DNA of 64,000 nt, from assembly GCA_003326205.1 (NCBI GenBank), contig LWTK01000030.1, positions 203,383 to 267,382 of the forward strand. The letters are read 5' to 3'. This DNA comes from Nostoc sp. ATCC 43529 (GTDB lineage: Bacteria; Cyanobacteriota; Cyanobacteriia; Cyanobacteriales; Nostocaceae). The notes beneath the pieces were generated by a model, which did no database searches, was not told the DNA's origin, and saw only the letters and a program-made list of their open reading frames with translations. Made by a program: the position numbers and the translations under genes. Shown here piece after piece: positions 17,183 to 26,935 of this stretch (position 1 is the first letter of the stretch; each line of letters opens with the position of its first letter).

Positions 17183-18550
17183 TTAGCGCCTTTGAGCCTT
17201 TACTACCATTTGACATTCACCAGAGGGAACAATTGTAATACCACGGCGCACAGGTTTAGCTGGACGTTTATCTAAAAGCGTCAATTCGTAGTGTGATAGT
17301 ACAGTTGCGATAATTAACTTCATCTCTAACATTGACAATCCCATACCGATACAACTGCGGCTACCGCCTCCGAACGGTAAATATTCATGTGGCGAGAACT
17401 TCCGGCTGAGAAAACGCTCTGGCTTAAATAACTGTGGCTGTGGATAAACTTCTGGACGGCGATGCGCCAAGTAAATACAAGGTATTAATATTGCTCCAGG
17501 TTCAAACTCATAATCCTCTATTTGTACCGTCTGTGTCACCACACGAGGTTGGGAGATCAGCGCGATGGGATAAATCCGTAGCGATTCTTTGCAGACAGCA
17601 GTGAGGTAAGGAAGTTGGGTGATTTCTAATGCATTGGATGGATGGAGAGTGTCTAATTCATGATGTAATTTTTGCAATACTGATGGTTCCGAATAAATCC
17701 AATAAAAAGCCCAAGCCAATGCCGAAGCGGTAGTATCGTGGCCAAGAAATAGCAGCGTGAGTAACTGATCGCGTAATTCACTATCACTCATTGATTGACC
17801 GTCATCATCATAGGCAGATATTAGCAACGATAGGATATCTTGCCCTGTACTCTTCCCATGAGCAACATTTTTATCAAACTGCTGACGGCGTGACTCAATT
17901 TCAGCGTAAATCAAGGCATCAATTTGCTGTTGTTGTCGCAAAAATTTGCCCCAAGGACTCCATTTTCCTAAATCTTGCTGTAAAGGTGTCCAAAAAAACT
18001 GTATAGAGTTCAACGGCGAGTTGACGTACTCTAAAAAAGGTTTAATTAGTTGTTTGAGTTCTTCATACCTCGATCCATTATTGAGTCCAAATACTACCCG
18101 TAAGATTATTTCTAAGGAGATTTCTGACATCCAATCACGAATAGAAAGGCACAATCCCGAATGCCAATTTTCCATCGCTTGTAAAACAAGTTCAACAATT
18201 AATTGACTATAGTTATTAAGCTGTTCTCCATGCGTTGCAGGCATTAGCAACTGGCGCGTTCGTTGGTGTCGCTTTCCATCCTGCATAATTAAAGATTCTG
18301 GCCCAGTTAGAGGTTGAAAAACATGGGTTATTTTGCCTAACTCAAATTTTGCGGCTTCCGTGACAAAAATCGTCCCAATAGTTTGAGGGTTGCTAAAAAA
18401 TACTATAGGTGGAGAATTCTGTCCAAGTAGTCGCAGACTAAAGGTCTCTCCATAAAGTTGGGCGCATGATTCTAGGAACTTAGTAGGATTGAGGATAGTG
18501 TACAGGGTTTGTAGGAAAAATGGTAAGCGAGGTTCATTAGGTAATTTCAT
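17183..18550 (-). CDS. Cytochrome P450, CYP110-like
   Basis: 455 residues from the ATG at 18550 (MKLPNEPRLPFFLQTL, the usual CYP110 beginning; the frame open to 18616 adds an atypical leader). P450 landmarks: I-helix 'LLFLGHDTTASALAW', K-helix 'KESLRIYP' (ExxR), 'PERFLSRKFSPHEYLPFGGGSRSCIG' with the haem-ligand Cys, then 'GMGLSMLEMKLI'. CYP110 enzymes are typical of filamentous cyanobacteria and oxidise fatty acids, terpenes or other lipophilic substrates; the redox partner would be ferredoxin. It converges on the scytonemin locus end to end, but a role there is only a guess. It lies about 200 bp downstream of the M23 gene on the same strand. Confidence 0.9.
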   Translation of the reverse strand: MKLPNEPRLPFFLQTLYTILNPTKFLESCAQLYGETFSLRLLGQNSPPIVFFSNPQTIGTIFVTEAAKFELGKITHVFQPLTGPESLIMQDGKRHQRTRQLLMPATHGEQLNNYSQLIVELVLQAMENWHSGLCLSIRDWMSEISLEIILRVVFGLNNGSRYEELKQLIKPFLEYVNSPLNSIQFFWTPLQQDLGKWSPWGKFLRQQQQIDALIYAEIESRRQQFDKNVAHGKSTGQDILSLLISAYDDDGQSMSDSELRDQLLTLLFLGHDTTASALAWAFYWIYSEPSVLQKLHHELDTLHPSNALEITQLPYLTAVCKESLRIYPIALISQPRVVTQTVQIEDYEFEPGAILIPCIYLAHRRPEVYPQPQLFKPERFLSRKFSPHEYLPFGGGSRSCIGMGLSMLEMKLIIATVLSHYELTLLDKRPAKPVRRGITIVPSGECQMVVKAQRR

Positions 18551-18751
18551 AGAAAGTAAACTTTGCCAGCAATTTCTCGATCGCAATCTGCACTCACTGG
18601 GTCGTCCACCCAACACTCCATCAAAAACTCAAGCCCCGGATTTTCGCGTATTTGTTCCACCATCTTGAGTTTTTCCATACACCAAGCTCTCACTAATTAG
18701 TTATCAATTTTTCGCTGTTAGCTCTTAACTGATAACTGTTTACTGATTCCT

Positions 18752-19384
18752 TCAGCTTCTTCTTCTAGAAACTTTTTGCTGCGAAAACATAGCTTGCAAA
18801 ACAAGTGCAGGGTCTACATAATTATTGCTGTATTTTAGTCCCCAATGCAGGTGTGGCCCAGTGGTGCGTCCAGTCATACCTACCCTACCAATTCTAGCTC
18901 CAGTTGGTATTTGCTGACCTTCCCAAATGAGAATTCCACCTGGGCGGTCAATGAAATAACGGCGACCGGATGCAGTTTCTACGTTTCCTTCCATGTGGCA
19001 ATAAGTGTGTTCCCATTCACCTGATTTAATTACTATATGAGAACCGCAAGCGTCACCAGCACCAACTTTAATTACTCTACCTACCCACCAGTTACGAATA
19101 TAACTACCTTGGGGAGCAGCCATGTCTAAGCCGCCATGAAATTCCCAATTAGAAGCACCGGTAGCTGAGGGACGGTAACCAAAGCCAGATGTGTAAGCTT
19201 GAAAGTTTTCTACAGGAAAAGAAGCTGCTTGCCAACTATTAGCTCTGGCTACTTTCTTTGGCTGAACTTCTTTGGCTCTAACTATTTCTGGCTTAGGCAC
19301 TAGAGTAATTAAACTTCCAAAAAAAAATCCGAATATCAACAGTGTGGCTCCATAAAGTCTTACTCTTTGTTGCCTCTTAATCAT
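18752..19384 (-). CDS. M23 family peptidase (LytM-type, cell wall)
   Basis: 210 residues: an N-terminal membrane anchor or signal (LYGATLLIFGFFFGSLITLV), then a basic linker, then the M23 domain. The zinc and catalytic residues are visible in 'NWEFHGGLDMAAPQGS' (H…D) and 'GPHLHWGLKY' (HxH). It would cut peptidoglycan cross-links or act as a regulator in the periplasm. An unusual 'GKSG…HTYCHMEGNVETASGRRYFIDRPGG' middle section suggests a cyanobacterial subfamily. Probably an independent gene. Confidence 0.88.
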   Translation of the reverse strand: MIKRQQRVRLYGATLLIFGFFFGSLITLVPKPEIVRAKEVQPKKVARANSWQAASFPVENFQAYTSGFGYRPSATGASNWEFHGGLDMAAPQGSYIRNWWVGRVIKVGAGDACGSHIVIKSGEWEHTYCHMEGNVETASGRRYFIDRPGGILIWEGQQIPTGARIGRVGMTGRTTGPHLHWGLKYSNNYVDPALVLQAMFSQQKVSRRRS

Positions 19385-19951
19385 TTTTTTTGATTCCTAA
19401 ATTTAACAAAATTATTGATTTTTTACTTATTTTCTTATAAAAGAATTTTAAATCATGATGAAATATAAAATTTTTTCCTTAATTAGGATAGCAGATTAAT
19501 TAAATTTTTTTATTGAATTGATCTACTTTAATTTTAAATATAGCAAATTAAATTAATCTCAATAATAATAGCAGTTTTTTGTTTGCTAAATTCCGATATT
19601 TTTATATTTAAATAAAAAAATTAAAAATTAGAGAATAATATAAATTTCTAATATATTAAAAGGCGAAGTATAAATTATATCTTTTAATTATTTAATGGTT
19701 ATTACTTATTTATATTAGTGAATAATTATGATTTTTGTTACTAGGATAAAATCAATACATAGTAGTTGTGAAAAAAGTCTCAAAGGATAGAATCTTTCAC
19801 AAAGTTAGCTGATGGGGCTGGAGTAGGCTTAGCAGTAAGAGAGTTGTCAAACAGTTGAAATATTGTTAACGTTTATGCTTAAAATTGCACAAGAGGTTTG
19901 TTTAGCATCTACTAAAAGCTAAAGTTGACCCTTGCAGGACTCCCCTAAGAC
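19385..19951. other. AT-rich intergenic region, no gene seen
   Basis: About 570 bp, very AT-rich, between the M23 gene (reading left) and the membrane-protein gene (reading right). It should hold both promoters. No ORF of note, no tRNA cloverleaf and no clear repeat were seen. Confidence 0.6.
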
Positions 19952-20338
19952 ATGCTGACTGAAATTTTGCCTTTTCGCTTTGAATTAGACACGATCGCGA
20001 TCGCTGGAGCGAGTTTGTGGTCATTAGCGTTATATTTAGGGTTTTCAAAAGCCACTGAATGGGTAATTGAGCAACTCAACCGCTGGTTTAACTTTGCCGA
20101 GCGATCGCTTTATACCAGCCAATCAGAATTTGAAAAAACTCGTAAAGCTAGAGAATCTCAAAACGCTTTCTACGCCTCACTATTTAGTATTGTGCCTTTC
20201 TTGGTACTTGGCGCATTTTTCAATTGGGGTGTAGAAATCAGTTTAGGACGTAGCTGGGGAATTAGCTTAGGTATACTTGCTGCTATTAGTTGTGGCATTT
20301 TTGAACTGGGAAGACGTAGTGGTGGATCTTCGGATTGA
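19952..20338 (+). CDS. Conserved small membrane protein, unknown function
   Basis: 128 residues. A hydrophobic segment (about 14-32: TIAIAGASLWSLALYLGFS) is followed by an amphipathic stretch with aromatic residues, a charged segment 'SEFEKTRKARESQNAFYASL', and two more hydrophobic stretches (FSIVPFLVLGAFFNWGV; WGISLGILAAISCGIFEL). No family recognised. Start ATG at 19952. The HIP1-type octamers and normal codon use suggest a resident cyanobacterial gene. Confidence 0.7.
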   Translation: MLTEILPFRFELDTIAIAGASLWSLALYLGFSKATEWVIEQLNRWFNFAERSLYTSQSEFEKTRKARESQNAFYASLFSIVPFLVLGAFFNWGVEISLGRSWGISLGILAAISCGIFELGRRSGGSSD

Positions 20339-20457
20339 GTAGAAGGGAGTGAAGAGGTGGGGAGTATGGGGACTGGGGAGACAAGGGGACAAGGTGACTT
20401 GAGTGAGAACTTGCCACAAGTCTTTCCCCTTGTCCTCTTACCAATGCCCCGTGCCCC

Positions 20458-21750
20458 TTACTCCCCAATTTCCTCTGTAACAATCTGTGCTATCTTCTGG
20501 GCCGCTCCGCTTTCGCCACGAACCTGACGTAGCTTGTCCCGGATACCGTCCAATTTTTCTGGATGAGCCAAAAAATCTAATACCATATCTCCAACTTCTA
20601 GCGGTTGGAGTTTGCCTACAAGTTCTGGGACGATTTCTTCCTGTGCCCAGATATTCGGCCATGCTAACAACCCTTTGCGTCTGAGAAATACCCAGTTAAT
20701 CACCTTAGCAAAGGTAGAACCAACCCCTGGCAAATTCGCCAATAAACCCGGTAAACCATCCCAAGAGCGCATTGCATCTAGCTGTTGAGTAGGAAGCAAA
20801 ACAATCATCGGTACTCCTAAAGCACCTAGTTCAGCGGTGTTTGCCCCCACGGTAGTTAGGCAGATGCAGCACTGTGACAACAAGTCATAGGCAGGGTTTT
20901 CTTGCCATAATTCTAAAGTTAGACCTGTTTGTGTTTTGAGTGATGCCTTGCTTTTTCCGTCCTCTGGAATTATTAAAGAAACACTGCTAATGCCAAAAGT
21001 TTCTACAAAGGGGTTTTTTTGGGAATCACCAAAACTAGCTAAGGTTTGTAAATCCACCGTGGGAGCAACAGGAATCACAAATTTAGTTTGGGGTCTGCTG
21101 GCGTGGATATGTTCGGCAATGGCTAACATTAGAGGTATCCCTTGGGTTAATTTTGCCGCTTTTGAACCTGGTAACAGACCAATTATTTCAGTAGAGACGC
21201 CATTAATCGCGTCTGTACAAGAGTGAGGAGTTAGAAGTTGTCCTTGAGCTTCTAACATTAAATCTCCCACAACAGTAAATTTGTGAGCATATTTTGGGGA
21301 AACATGGACAGCAACTTGAGGTTTCATAACTCCAAAGCGGTCTATCAAGTTATGCCACCGAGCTTCCCATTCAGCGTAAACAACTATGCGATATCGTAGT
21401 TTTTTACCAATTACTACGGGGAAAATTTGATCGCCGCCGAGAAAAACCACCACACCGCGACTTCTCCACTCCCAATTTTCAAATGTTTTACCCCAGAGGA
21501 GAAATTGCCAAAAATGCTCTGCTGGCTGAACTCTGTCTACTTCTGGGTAAGAAAGAGCGATCGCATATTCTTTACCAGTAGCATTGGGACAGGGAGATAA
21601 AACTACAGAAATCCTCACAACAGAACGGTCATCCCCTAGTTGTTGCCGCAATGCCTTCACTACTGGACGTACCCAAGTGGTTACTTCCCCTGGACCGTTG
21701 GAGAGAATGAGAATATCTACTGGAGTCACGTCGCTTCGCTCCGAATTCAA
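20458..21750 (-). CDS. LpxB-related glycosyltransferase (lipid-A-disaccharide-synthase-like)
   Basis: 430 residues. The N-terminus 'VDILILSNGPGEVTTWVRPVVKAL' matches the LpxB-like GT-B fold; other family segments are 'VVFLGGDQIFPVVIGKK…YAEWEARW', 'VVGDLMLEAQ', 'IIGLLPGSKAAKLTQGIPLML', 'CCICLTTVGANTAELGALGVPMIVLLPTQQL' and 'FLRRKGLLAWPNIWAQEEIVPELVG'. It belongs to the cyanobacterial LpxB-related group rather than true LpxB, so the substrate is unknown. Residues 177-187 (SCTDAINGVST) come from an in-frame palindromic repeat just before the conserved LLPGSK strand. Confidence 0.85.
   Translation of the reverse strand: MNSERSDVTPVDILILSNGPGEVTTWVRPVVKALRQQLGDDRSVVRISVVLSPCPNATGKEYAIALSYPEVDRVQPAEHFWQFLLWGKTFENWEWRSRGVVVFLGGDQIFPVVIGKKLRYRIVVYAEWEARWHNLIDRFGVMKPQVAVHVSPKYAHKFTVVGDLMLEAQGQLLTPHSCTDAINGVSTEIIGLLPGSKAAKLTQGIPLMLAIAEHIHASRPQTKFVIPVAPTVDLQTLASFGDSQKNPFVETFGISSVSLIIPEDGKSKASLKTQTGLTLELWQENPAYDLLSQCCICLTTVGANTAELGALGVPMIVLLPTQQLDAMRSWDGLPGLLANLPGVGSTFAKVINWVFLRRKGLLAWPNIWAQEEIVPELVGKLQPLEVGDMVLDFLAHPEKLDGIRDKLRQVRGESGAAQKIAQIVTEEIGE
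21191..21218. repeat. In-frame palindrome inside the LpxB-like gene
   Basis: A 28-bp palindrome, GTAGAGACGCCATT followed by AATCGCGTCTGTAC, differing from the trpD copy (14573-14600) at two paired positions. It is read on the minus strand as TDAINGVST, the same frame as in TrpD (RDAINRVST). Confidence 0.9.
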
Positions 21751-22035
21751 AATTCAAAAAGCTAAATTTCATCTGTTTTTTTAAATTGGTGTTAGACGCT
21801 ATTGTTAACCAAAACAATTGTCAATTCGCAATTCGCAATTAAAATACAAAAAATTATATATCAAGTGAAGAAGGCAGAAGGCTCTAACGAAGGAATTTGG
21901 ATGTGGCTTCAAACCCATCTAATTGCAATTTGTGTCAGGCAAACATTTTTGCTTCTTCGGGTAGAGATCGTAACAGCAAGTTAATATGGTATATTTTAGC
22001 AGCAACTATCGCACCTGCTATAGTCCTCTCGTCAC

Positions 22036-22302
22036 ATGGTAATCAAGGTATCCACGTTCATGGCTGCAATGGAGAAGACAGAGCTTGCAGAGTTGATCCG
22101 TGAGACAAGAATGCGCCTTGAACTCTCACAGGTCAAGTTTGCAGAGAAACTGGGAGTTTCTTTCCACAGTGTTAATCGATGGGAGAACGGACGGACAAGG
22201 CCTTTACCACTGGTGATGAAACAAATTGAAGCATTATTGTACTCCTTGGGCGATCGCGGTGAAGACTTACTAGCCAGGTATTTTTCATCTAGGAGGAGTT
22301 GA
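22036..22302 (+). CDS. XRE-family helix-turn-helix regulator
   Basis: Up to 88 residues; possible starts are at 22036, 22060 and 22069, all ATG. The HTH reads 'LAELIRETRMRLELSQVKFAEKLGVSFHSVNRWENGRTRPLPLVMKQIEALL', with the recognition helix at 'SFHSVNRWENG'. It is 66 bp upstream of a large hybrid kinase on the same strand, and such XRE-kinase pairs are common in Nostoc. It likely controls its own operon or works with the kinase. Confidence 0.85.
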   Translation: MVIKVSTFMAAMEKTELAELIRETRMRLELSQVKFAEKLGVSFHSVNRWENGRTRPLPLVMKQIEALLYSLGDRGEDLLARYFSSRRS

Positions 22303-22368
22303 AATCGTGCTTCCTGTTCTGAAGACAGCAGTTTCAGAAGATATTCAACTCCAGCAGGAGGAATGATA

Positions 22369-25300
22369 ATGGCACTCCAGTTTCTCTTGCTCGAAGACAA
22401 TCCGTTGGATGCCAATATTGTTGAAGTCACGCTGATGGATGGCGGCATCGACTGTGAACTCCTCCAGGTGGAAACTCGTGCTGATTTTGTGGCAGCACTT
22501 TTGGGGAATGAGTTGGACCTGATTTTGGCAGACTATACACTACCGGAGTTTGATGGCATTAGTGCTTTAGAAATTGCTTGCAATCTGCGTCCTGATGTGC
22601 CATTTATCTTCGTCTCTGGCAGTTTAGGTGAGGAATTAGCCATCGAAACCCTCAAACGTGGAGCCACAGATTATGTTTTGAAGCAACGGATAGGACGGCT
22701 AGTACCATCGATACAGCGGGCACTGCGAGAAACCCAAGAACGCCGAGAACGCAAACGTGCAGAACTCATGCTATTCGAGCAGAAGCGGCTGCTGGAGTTA
22801 ATTGCTTACGGACACCCACTGGATGAATGCCTGGCAGCTATGTGTGCCTCAGTGTCTGAGCTTCATCCAGGTACACGCGCCTGCTTTTTGCTGACCGATG
22901 CTCAAGGGACGAGGTTTAAGAACTCCATTACTCCAGACTTTCCATCGTCCTTTGGGGAAGGACTCAAGGATGCTCCAATCAACGATTTGTGCATTGGAAC
23001 CTGCGGCGAGGCAGCGTATCGGGGTGAGCCGATTACCTGCGCCGACATTGTTAACGACCATCGCTGGTGGCAGGAATGGCGAAATTTATGCGTGGCTCAT
23101 GGCATTTTGGCGTGTCATTCCCAGCCGGTGATGGGCGTGAATGGTCTAGCACTGGGATCGCTGATGCTTTGCTTCGATCAAGCACGGATGCCCAGTGATT
23201 GGGAGTTGCAACTGGCAGACTTTGGAACCCAAGTTGCCAGCATTGTCTTCGAGCGCGATCGCTCTTATCTTGCCTTGGCCGAATCCGAAACAAAATACCG
23301 TGCCTTGTTTGAATCCATCGATGAAGGTTGCTGCATCTGCGAAATGCTATTTGATGAAAACGGTAAAGCGATGGATTATCGGTTTCTCAAAGTCAATCCG
23401 GCTTTTGAAACAATGACGGGGTTGAAACAAGCTACAGGCAAAACGGCGCGAGAACTCGTCCCCAATCTCGAAGCTTCCTGGCTTGAGATTTACGGCACAG
23501 TGGTGCTGACAGGCAAACCCATTCGGTTTGAGGCTCAATCCCTGGCCATGAACAATCGTTGGTTTGATGTCAACGCTTTTTGCATCGATGCAGCTCCAAG
23601 CCACAAATTCGCCATCCTGTTCGCCAACATCAGCCATCGCAAACAAGTTGAACAAGAACGCGAACGATTTCTGGCTGTTGGTTCCGATTTGCAAGTAATT
23701 ACCAGTATCAATGGTTACTTTAAATTGGTTACTCCGACCTGGGAACGAATACTCGGCTGGACAGTGGAGGAAATGATCTCCCGTCCTTGGATTGATTTTG
23801 TTCACCCAGACGACATTAAAACAACCCTCGCGGAAGCCGCCAGTCTATTTTCTGGCAATGAAACAATAAGGTTTGAAAACCGTTATCGACACAAAGATGG
23901 TTCCTACCGTTGGTTGCTTTGGAAAGCACAGCCCAGCCTAGAAGAACAAGTGATTTACGGGGCTGCTGTGGACATCACCGATCGCAAACAAGCCGAAGCC
24001 GAAATTGAACAGCTCAATCAGCAACTCAAAGAGCGCGTCAACGAGTTACAAACTCTATTTGAGTTATTGCCCATTGGCGTGGCGATCGCACAGGAACCAG
24101 ATTCCATTGTGCAACTATGGAACCCAGCAGCCGAAAGGGTCTTTGGCTGGAGTGAAGCAGAAGTGTTAGGCAAACCCATCCCCATTGTACCGCCAGAGAA
24201 ACAAGAGGAATGCCGCCTGGTGCGAGAGGCCGTGATCAACGGGGAAATCTTCTCTGGAATAGAGACCTATCGCTGCAAACGTGACGGCTCAAAGGTAATT
24301 GTCAGTATCTCGGCTGCCCTGCTGGATGACAGCAATGCCATCGTACTTTTATTTCAAGACATCACCGAGCGTCACCAGGTAGAAGAGGCGTTGCGTTCGA
24401 GTCAGGCACAGTTGCAAACACTCTTCGACGAAGCCCCCCTTGGTGTCTTTTTAATTGACGAGGACTTCCGTATCAGGCAAGTGAACCCCACCGCCTTGCC
24501 GGTCTTTGGAGATATTCCTGATCTAATCGGTCGAGACTTTGATGAGGTGATGCACATTTTGTGGTCGCCAGCCTATGCAGATGAAGTTGTGCAACAGTAC
24601 CGTCACACGCTCGAAACCGGGGAGCCGTACTTTGTCCCAGAGCGAATTGAGGAACGCCGCGATCGCGGGGTAATTGAATATTACGAGTGGCGAATCAATC
24701 GCATTCCCTTACCAGAGGGACGCTACGGCGTGGTTTGCTATTTTCGGGACATTTCGACCCAAGTATTGGCACGGGTGGCGATCGCACAGAGTGAATCTCG
24801 CTTCCGCCTCATGGTTGAAAGCGCCAAAGATTACGCCATCTTCACCCTCGACCTCAACAACACCATCGCCAGTTGGAATTCCGGCGCCCAAAAGCTGTTG
24901 GGCTACACCGAAACAGAAGCCATAGGACGCGACGCTCGAATCTTTTTCACGCCAGAAGATAACGAACGCAAACAAGCCGAGTGGGAAATGCAAACTGCCT
25001 TGACCCAGGAACGGGCAGAAAACGAACGTTGGCACCTTCGTAAAGATGGAACCCGATTCTGGGCGAGCGGTTTAATGATGCCGTTGCAAAATGAAGCAGG
25101 GGATATACACGGGTTTGTGAAAATCTTGCAAGACAAAACCGCAAAACGGCAAGCAGATGAACGGTTGCATCTGCTGTATGAGATGACTCGCGATTTACTC
25201 GCCGCCGAACACCCCATGCAGTTGATGAACAACTTATTTAGTAAACTTTCACACCAGCTTGAGCTACATTGCTACTACAACTACAGAGTTGAAGAAAAAC

Positions 25301-26817
25301 ACAATCGACCGATGCTGCATCTGAAAAACTATGCAGGGATTTCTGATGATGTGGCTCGTTCAAAAGAATGGGTTGAATTTGGTCAGTATCTGTGTGGAAT
25401 AGTAGCACAACAGGGACGGCAAATTGTCCTCAATAGAGAGCAAATCTCCACCCATCCTCACGCGCAACTGCTCAACTCAATGGGAATTACTGCTTATGCG
25501 TGTCAACCGTTAATCGTTCGAGGACGATTATTGGGTTCGCTGTCATTTGGTAGTTTCACGCGAACTAATTTTACCTTAGAAGAAATTAACCTGCTGCAAT
25601 CCACCTGCGACCAAATAGCCATCGCCCTTGAGCGAGCAGATCTGCTGACTTCAATGCAGCAACAAGCCCAACAACTGCAACAAGCCAACCGCATCAAAGA
25701 TGAGTTTTTAGCCGTTTTGTCACACGAATTGCGATCGCCCCTCAATCCTATTTTAGGCTGGTCGCAGCTGCTGAAAACAGGCAAACTTGACGAAGCCAAG
25801 ACGGCTCAAGCCTTAAATGTCATCGAACGCAATGCCAAGTTGCAGTCGGAACTAATTGAAGATTTACTCGATGTTTCTCGGATTCTCCAAGGAAAACTTA
25901 GCCTGAATGTTTCCCGCGTTAATCTGGCGATGACGATTCAAGGTGCGATCGAAACGGTACGATTAGCGGCCCTAGCCAAGTCCATTGAAATTCAGGCACA
26001 GCTGCAACCAGATATCGGGCTAGTATCAGGCGATGCCAACCGACTACAGCAAGTGATTTGGAATCTCCTCTCCAACGCCGTCAAGTTCACCGACCTTGGG
26101 GGACAAGTTGAAATCCGCCTGGAGCGCCTTGATTGTTTTGCCCAGATTAGGATCACCGATACAGGTAAGGGAATTGACTCTAACTTTCTTCCCCATGTCT
26201 TTGACTACTTCCGCCAAGAGGATAGCGCTACAACTCGCAAATTTGGCGGACTGGGGTTAGGACTGGCCATCGTCCGTCATTTAGTCGAACTACATGGCGG
26301 CATCGTTTGGGCAGAGAGTCCTGGCGAAGGGCAGGGGGCAACTTTTACCGTGAGGCTGCCAAGTCTGCCAAATCCATCCCCAACCAACCCAGATCCTCAA
26401 CAGTCTGAGCCATCTGTGAATTTGCAGGGCATTAAAATTTTGGTGGTCGATGATGATACCGATACGCGGGAGTTCTTAACTTTGTTGCTGGAGCAGTACC
26501 AGGTAAATGTAACTGCGGTGGCCTCAGCCGTTGAAGCCATTGCCAGTTTAACTGAGTATAGGCCAGATGTGCTGGTGAGCGATATCGGGATGCCAGAGAT
26601 GGACGGCTATATGCTGATGCGGCAAGTCAGGGCTTTAGCGCCAGAACAGGGAGGACAAATAAAAGCCATCGCTCTTACTGCTTATGCTGGAGAAATCGAC
26701 TACCAGCAGGCGATGTTGGCAGGGTTTCAATGCCACATACCCAAGCCCGTGGAGTCAGAAGTTTTAATGAAAGCGATAAGAGACTTAGTTCAACAAATCG
26801 GAGTTAAGAGGCAATAG
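22369..26817 (+). CDS. Giant hybrid histidine kinase (REC-GAF-PAS x5-GAF-HisKA-HATPase-REC)
   Basis: 1482 residues from the ATG at 22369; GGAGG lies 7 bases upstream of it, while the earlier ATG (22363) directly abuts the Shine-Dalgarno. The order is: N-terminal receiver (LILADYTLPEFDG, Asp55); GAF about 140-300; five PAS-like repeats about 305-930 (starts at ESETKYRALFESID, FLAVGSDLQVI, LQTLFELLPIGVA, LQTLFDEAPLGVF, SRFRLMVESAKDYA); GAF about 940-1095; HisKA (VLSHELRSPLNPILGW, His1119); HATPase (WNLLSNAVKF, DTGKGI, GGLGLGLAIV); C-terminal receiver (VLVSDIGMPEMDG, Asp1405). No membrane segment, so cytosolic. The signals are unknown. The GAFs lack a Cys-His chromophore pair. It is followed by a similarly built kinase at 27271. 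Confidence 0.92.
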   Translation: MALQFLLLEDNPLDANIVEVTLMDGGIDCELLQVETRADFVAALLGNELDLILADYTLPEFDGISALEIACNLRPDVPFIFVSGSLGEELAIETLKRGATDYVLKQRIGRLVPSIQRALRETQERRERKRAELMLFEQKRLLELIAYGHPLDECLAAMCASVSELHPGTRACFLLTDAQGTRFKNSITPDFPSSFGEGLKDAPINDLCIGTCGEAAYRGEPITCADIVNDHRWWQEWRNLCVAHGILACHSQPVMGVNGLALGSLMLCFDQARMPSDWELQLADFGTQVASIVFERDRSYLALAESETKYRALFESIDEGCCICEMLFDENGKAMDYRFLKVNPAFETMTGLKQATGKTARELVPNLEASWLEIYGTVVLTGKPIRFEAQSLAMNNRWFDVNAFCIDAAPSHKFAILFANISHRKQVEQERERFLAVGSDLQVITSINGYFKLVTPTWERILGWTVEEMISRPWIDFVHPDDIKTTLAEAASLFSGNETIRFENRYRHKDGSYRWLLWKAQPSLEEQVIYGAAVDITDRKQAEAEIEQLNQQLKERVNELQTLFELLPIGVAIAQEPDSIVQLWNPAAERVFGWSEAEVLGKPIPIVPPEKQEECRLVREAVINGEIFSGIETYRCKRDGSKVIVSISAALLDDSNAIVLLFQDITERHQVEEALRSSQAQLQTLFDEAPLGVFLIDEDFRIRQVNPTALPVFGDIPDLIGRDFDEVMHILWSPAYADEVVQQYRHTLETGEPYFVPERIEERRDRGVIEYYEWRINRIPLPEGRYGVVCYFRDISTQVLARVAIAQSESRFRLMVESAKDYAIFTLDLNNTIASWNSGAQKLLGYTETEAIGRDARIFFTPEDNERKQAEWEMQTALTQERAENERWHLRKDGTRFWASGLMMPLQNEAGDIHGFVKILQDKTAKRQADERLHLLYEMTRDLLAAEHPMQLMNNLFSKLSHQLELHCYYNYRVEEKHNRPMLHLKNYAGISDDVARSKEWVEFGQYLCGIVAQQGRQIVLNREQISTHPHAQLLNSMGITAYACQPLIVRGRLLGSLSFGSFTRTNFTLEEINLLQSTCDQIAIALERADLLTSMQQQAQQLQQANRIKDEFLAVLSHELRSPLNPILGWSQLLKTGKLDEAKTAQALNVIERNAKLQSELIEDLLDVSRILQGKLSLNVSRVNLAMTIQGAIETVRLAALAKSIEIQAQLQPDIGLVSGDANRLQQVIWNLLSNAVKFTDLGGQVEIRLERLDCFAQIRITDTGKGIDSNFLPHVFDYFRQEDSATTRKFGGLGLGLAIVRHLVELHGGIVWAESPGEGQGATFTVRLPSLPNPSPTNPDPQQSEPSVNLQGIKILVVDDDTDTREFLTLLLEQYQVNVTAVASAVEAIASLTEYRPDVLVSDIGMPEMDGYMLMRQVRALAPEQGGQIKAIALTAYAGEIDYQQAMLAGFQCHIPKPVESEVLMKAIRDLVQQIGVKRQ

Positions 26818-26849
26818 GCAAAAAGGCAATAGGCAATAGGGAAACTTCT

Positions 26850-26935
26850 AGGACTTACGCAGAAGGAGAGGGGCTGGGGGTGAGGTCAAAATCCTATACA
26901 TCGAATTCACGTTAATTTATACAGTGCGTAAGTCC
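26850..26935. mobile_element. Short MITE-like element with AGGACTTACGC ends
   Basis: Left end AGGACTTACGCA (26850), right end TGCGTAAGTCC (to 26935). The interior is a fragment of another repeat family (gagaggggctgggggtgagg). Same ends as the element at 5359-5500. The rest of the gap (26936-27270) holds no gene; 'ataccatttccagaaacacc' at about 27151 recurs in variant form at 32523 and 48633. Confidence 0.7.

Noticed and set aside
24709..25232. Overlapping minus-strand frames inside the giant hybrid kinase
   Set aside because: Antisense shadows of PAS domains; composition follows the sense gene.
22369..26817. Bilin-binding GAF domains in the giant hybrid kinase
   Set aside because: Neither GAF has a Cys-His at the usual position; no DIP motif.
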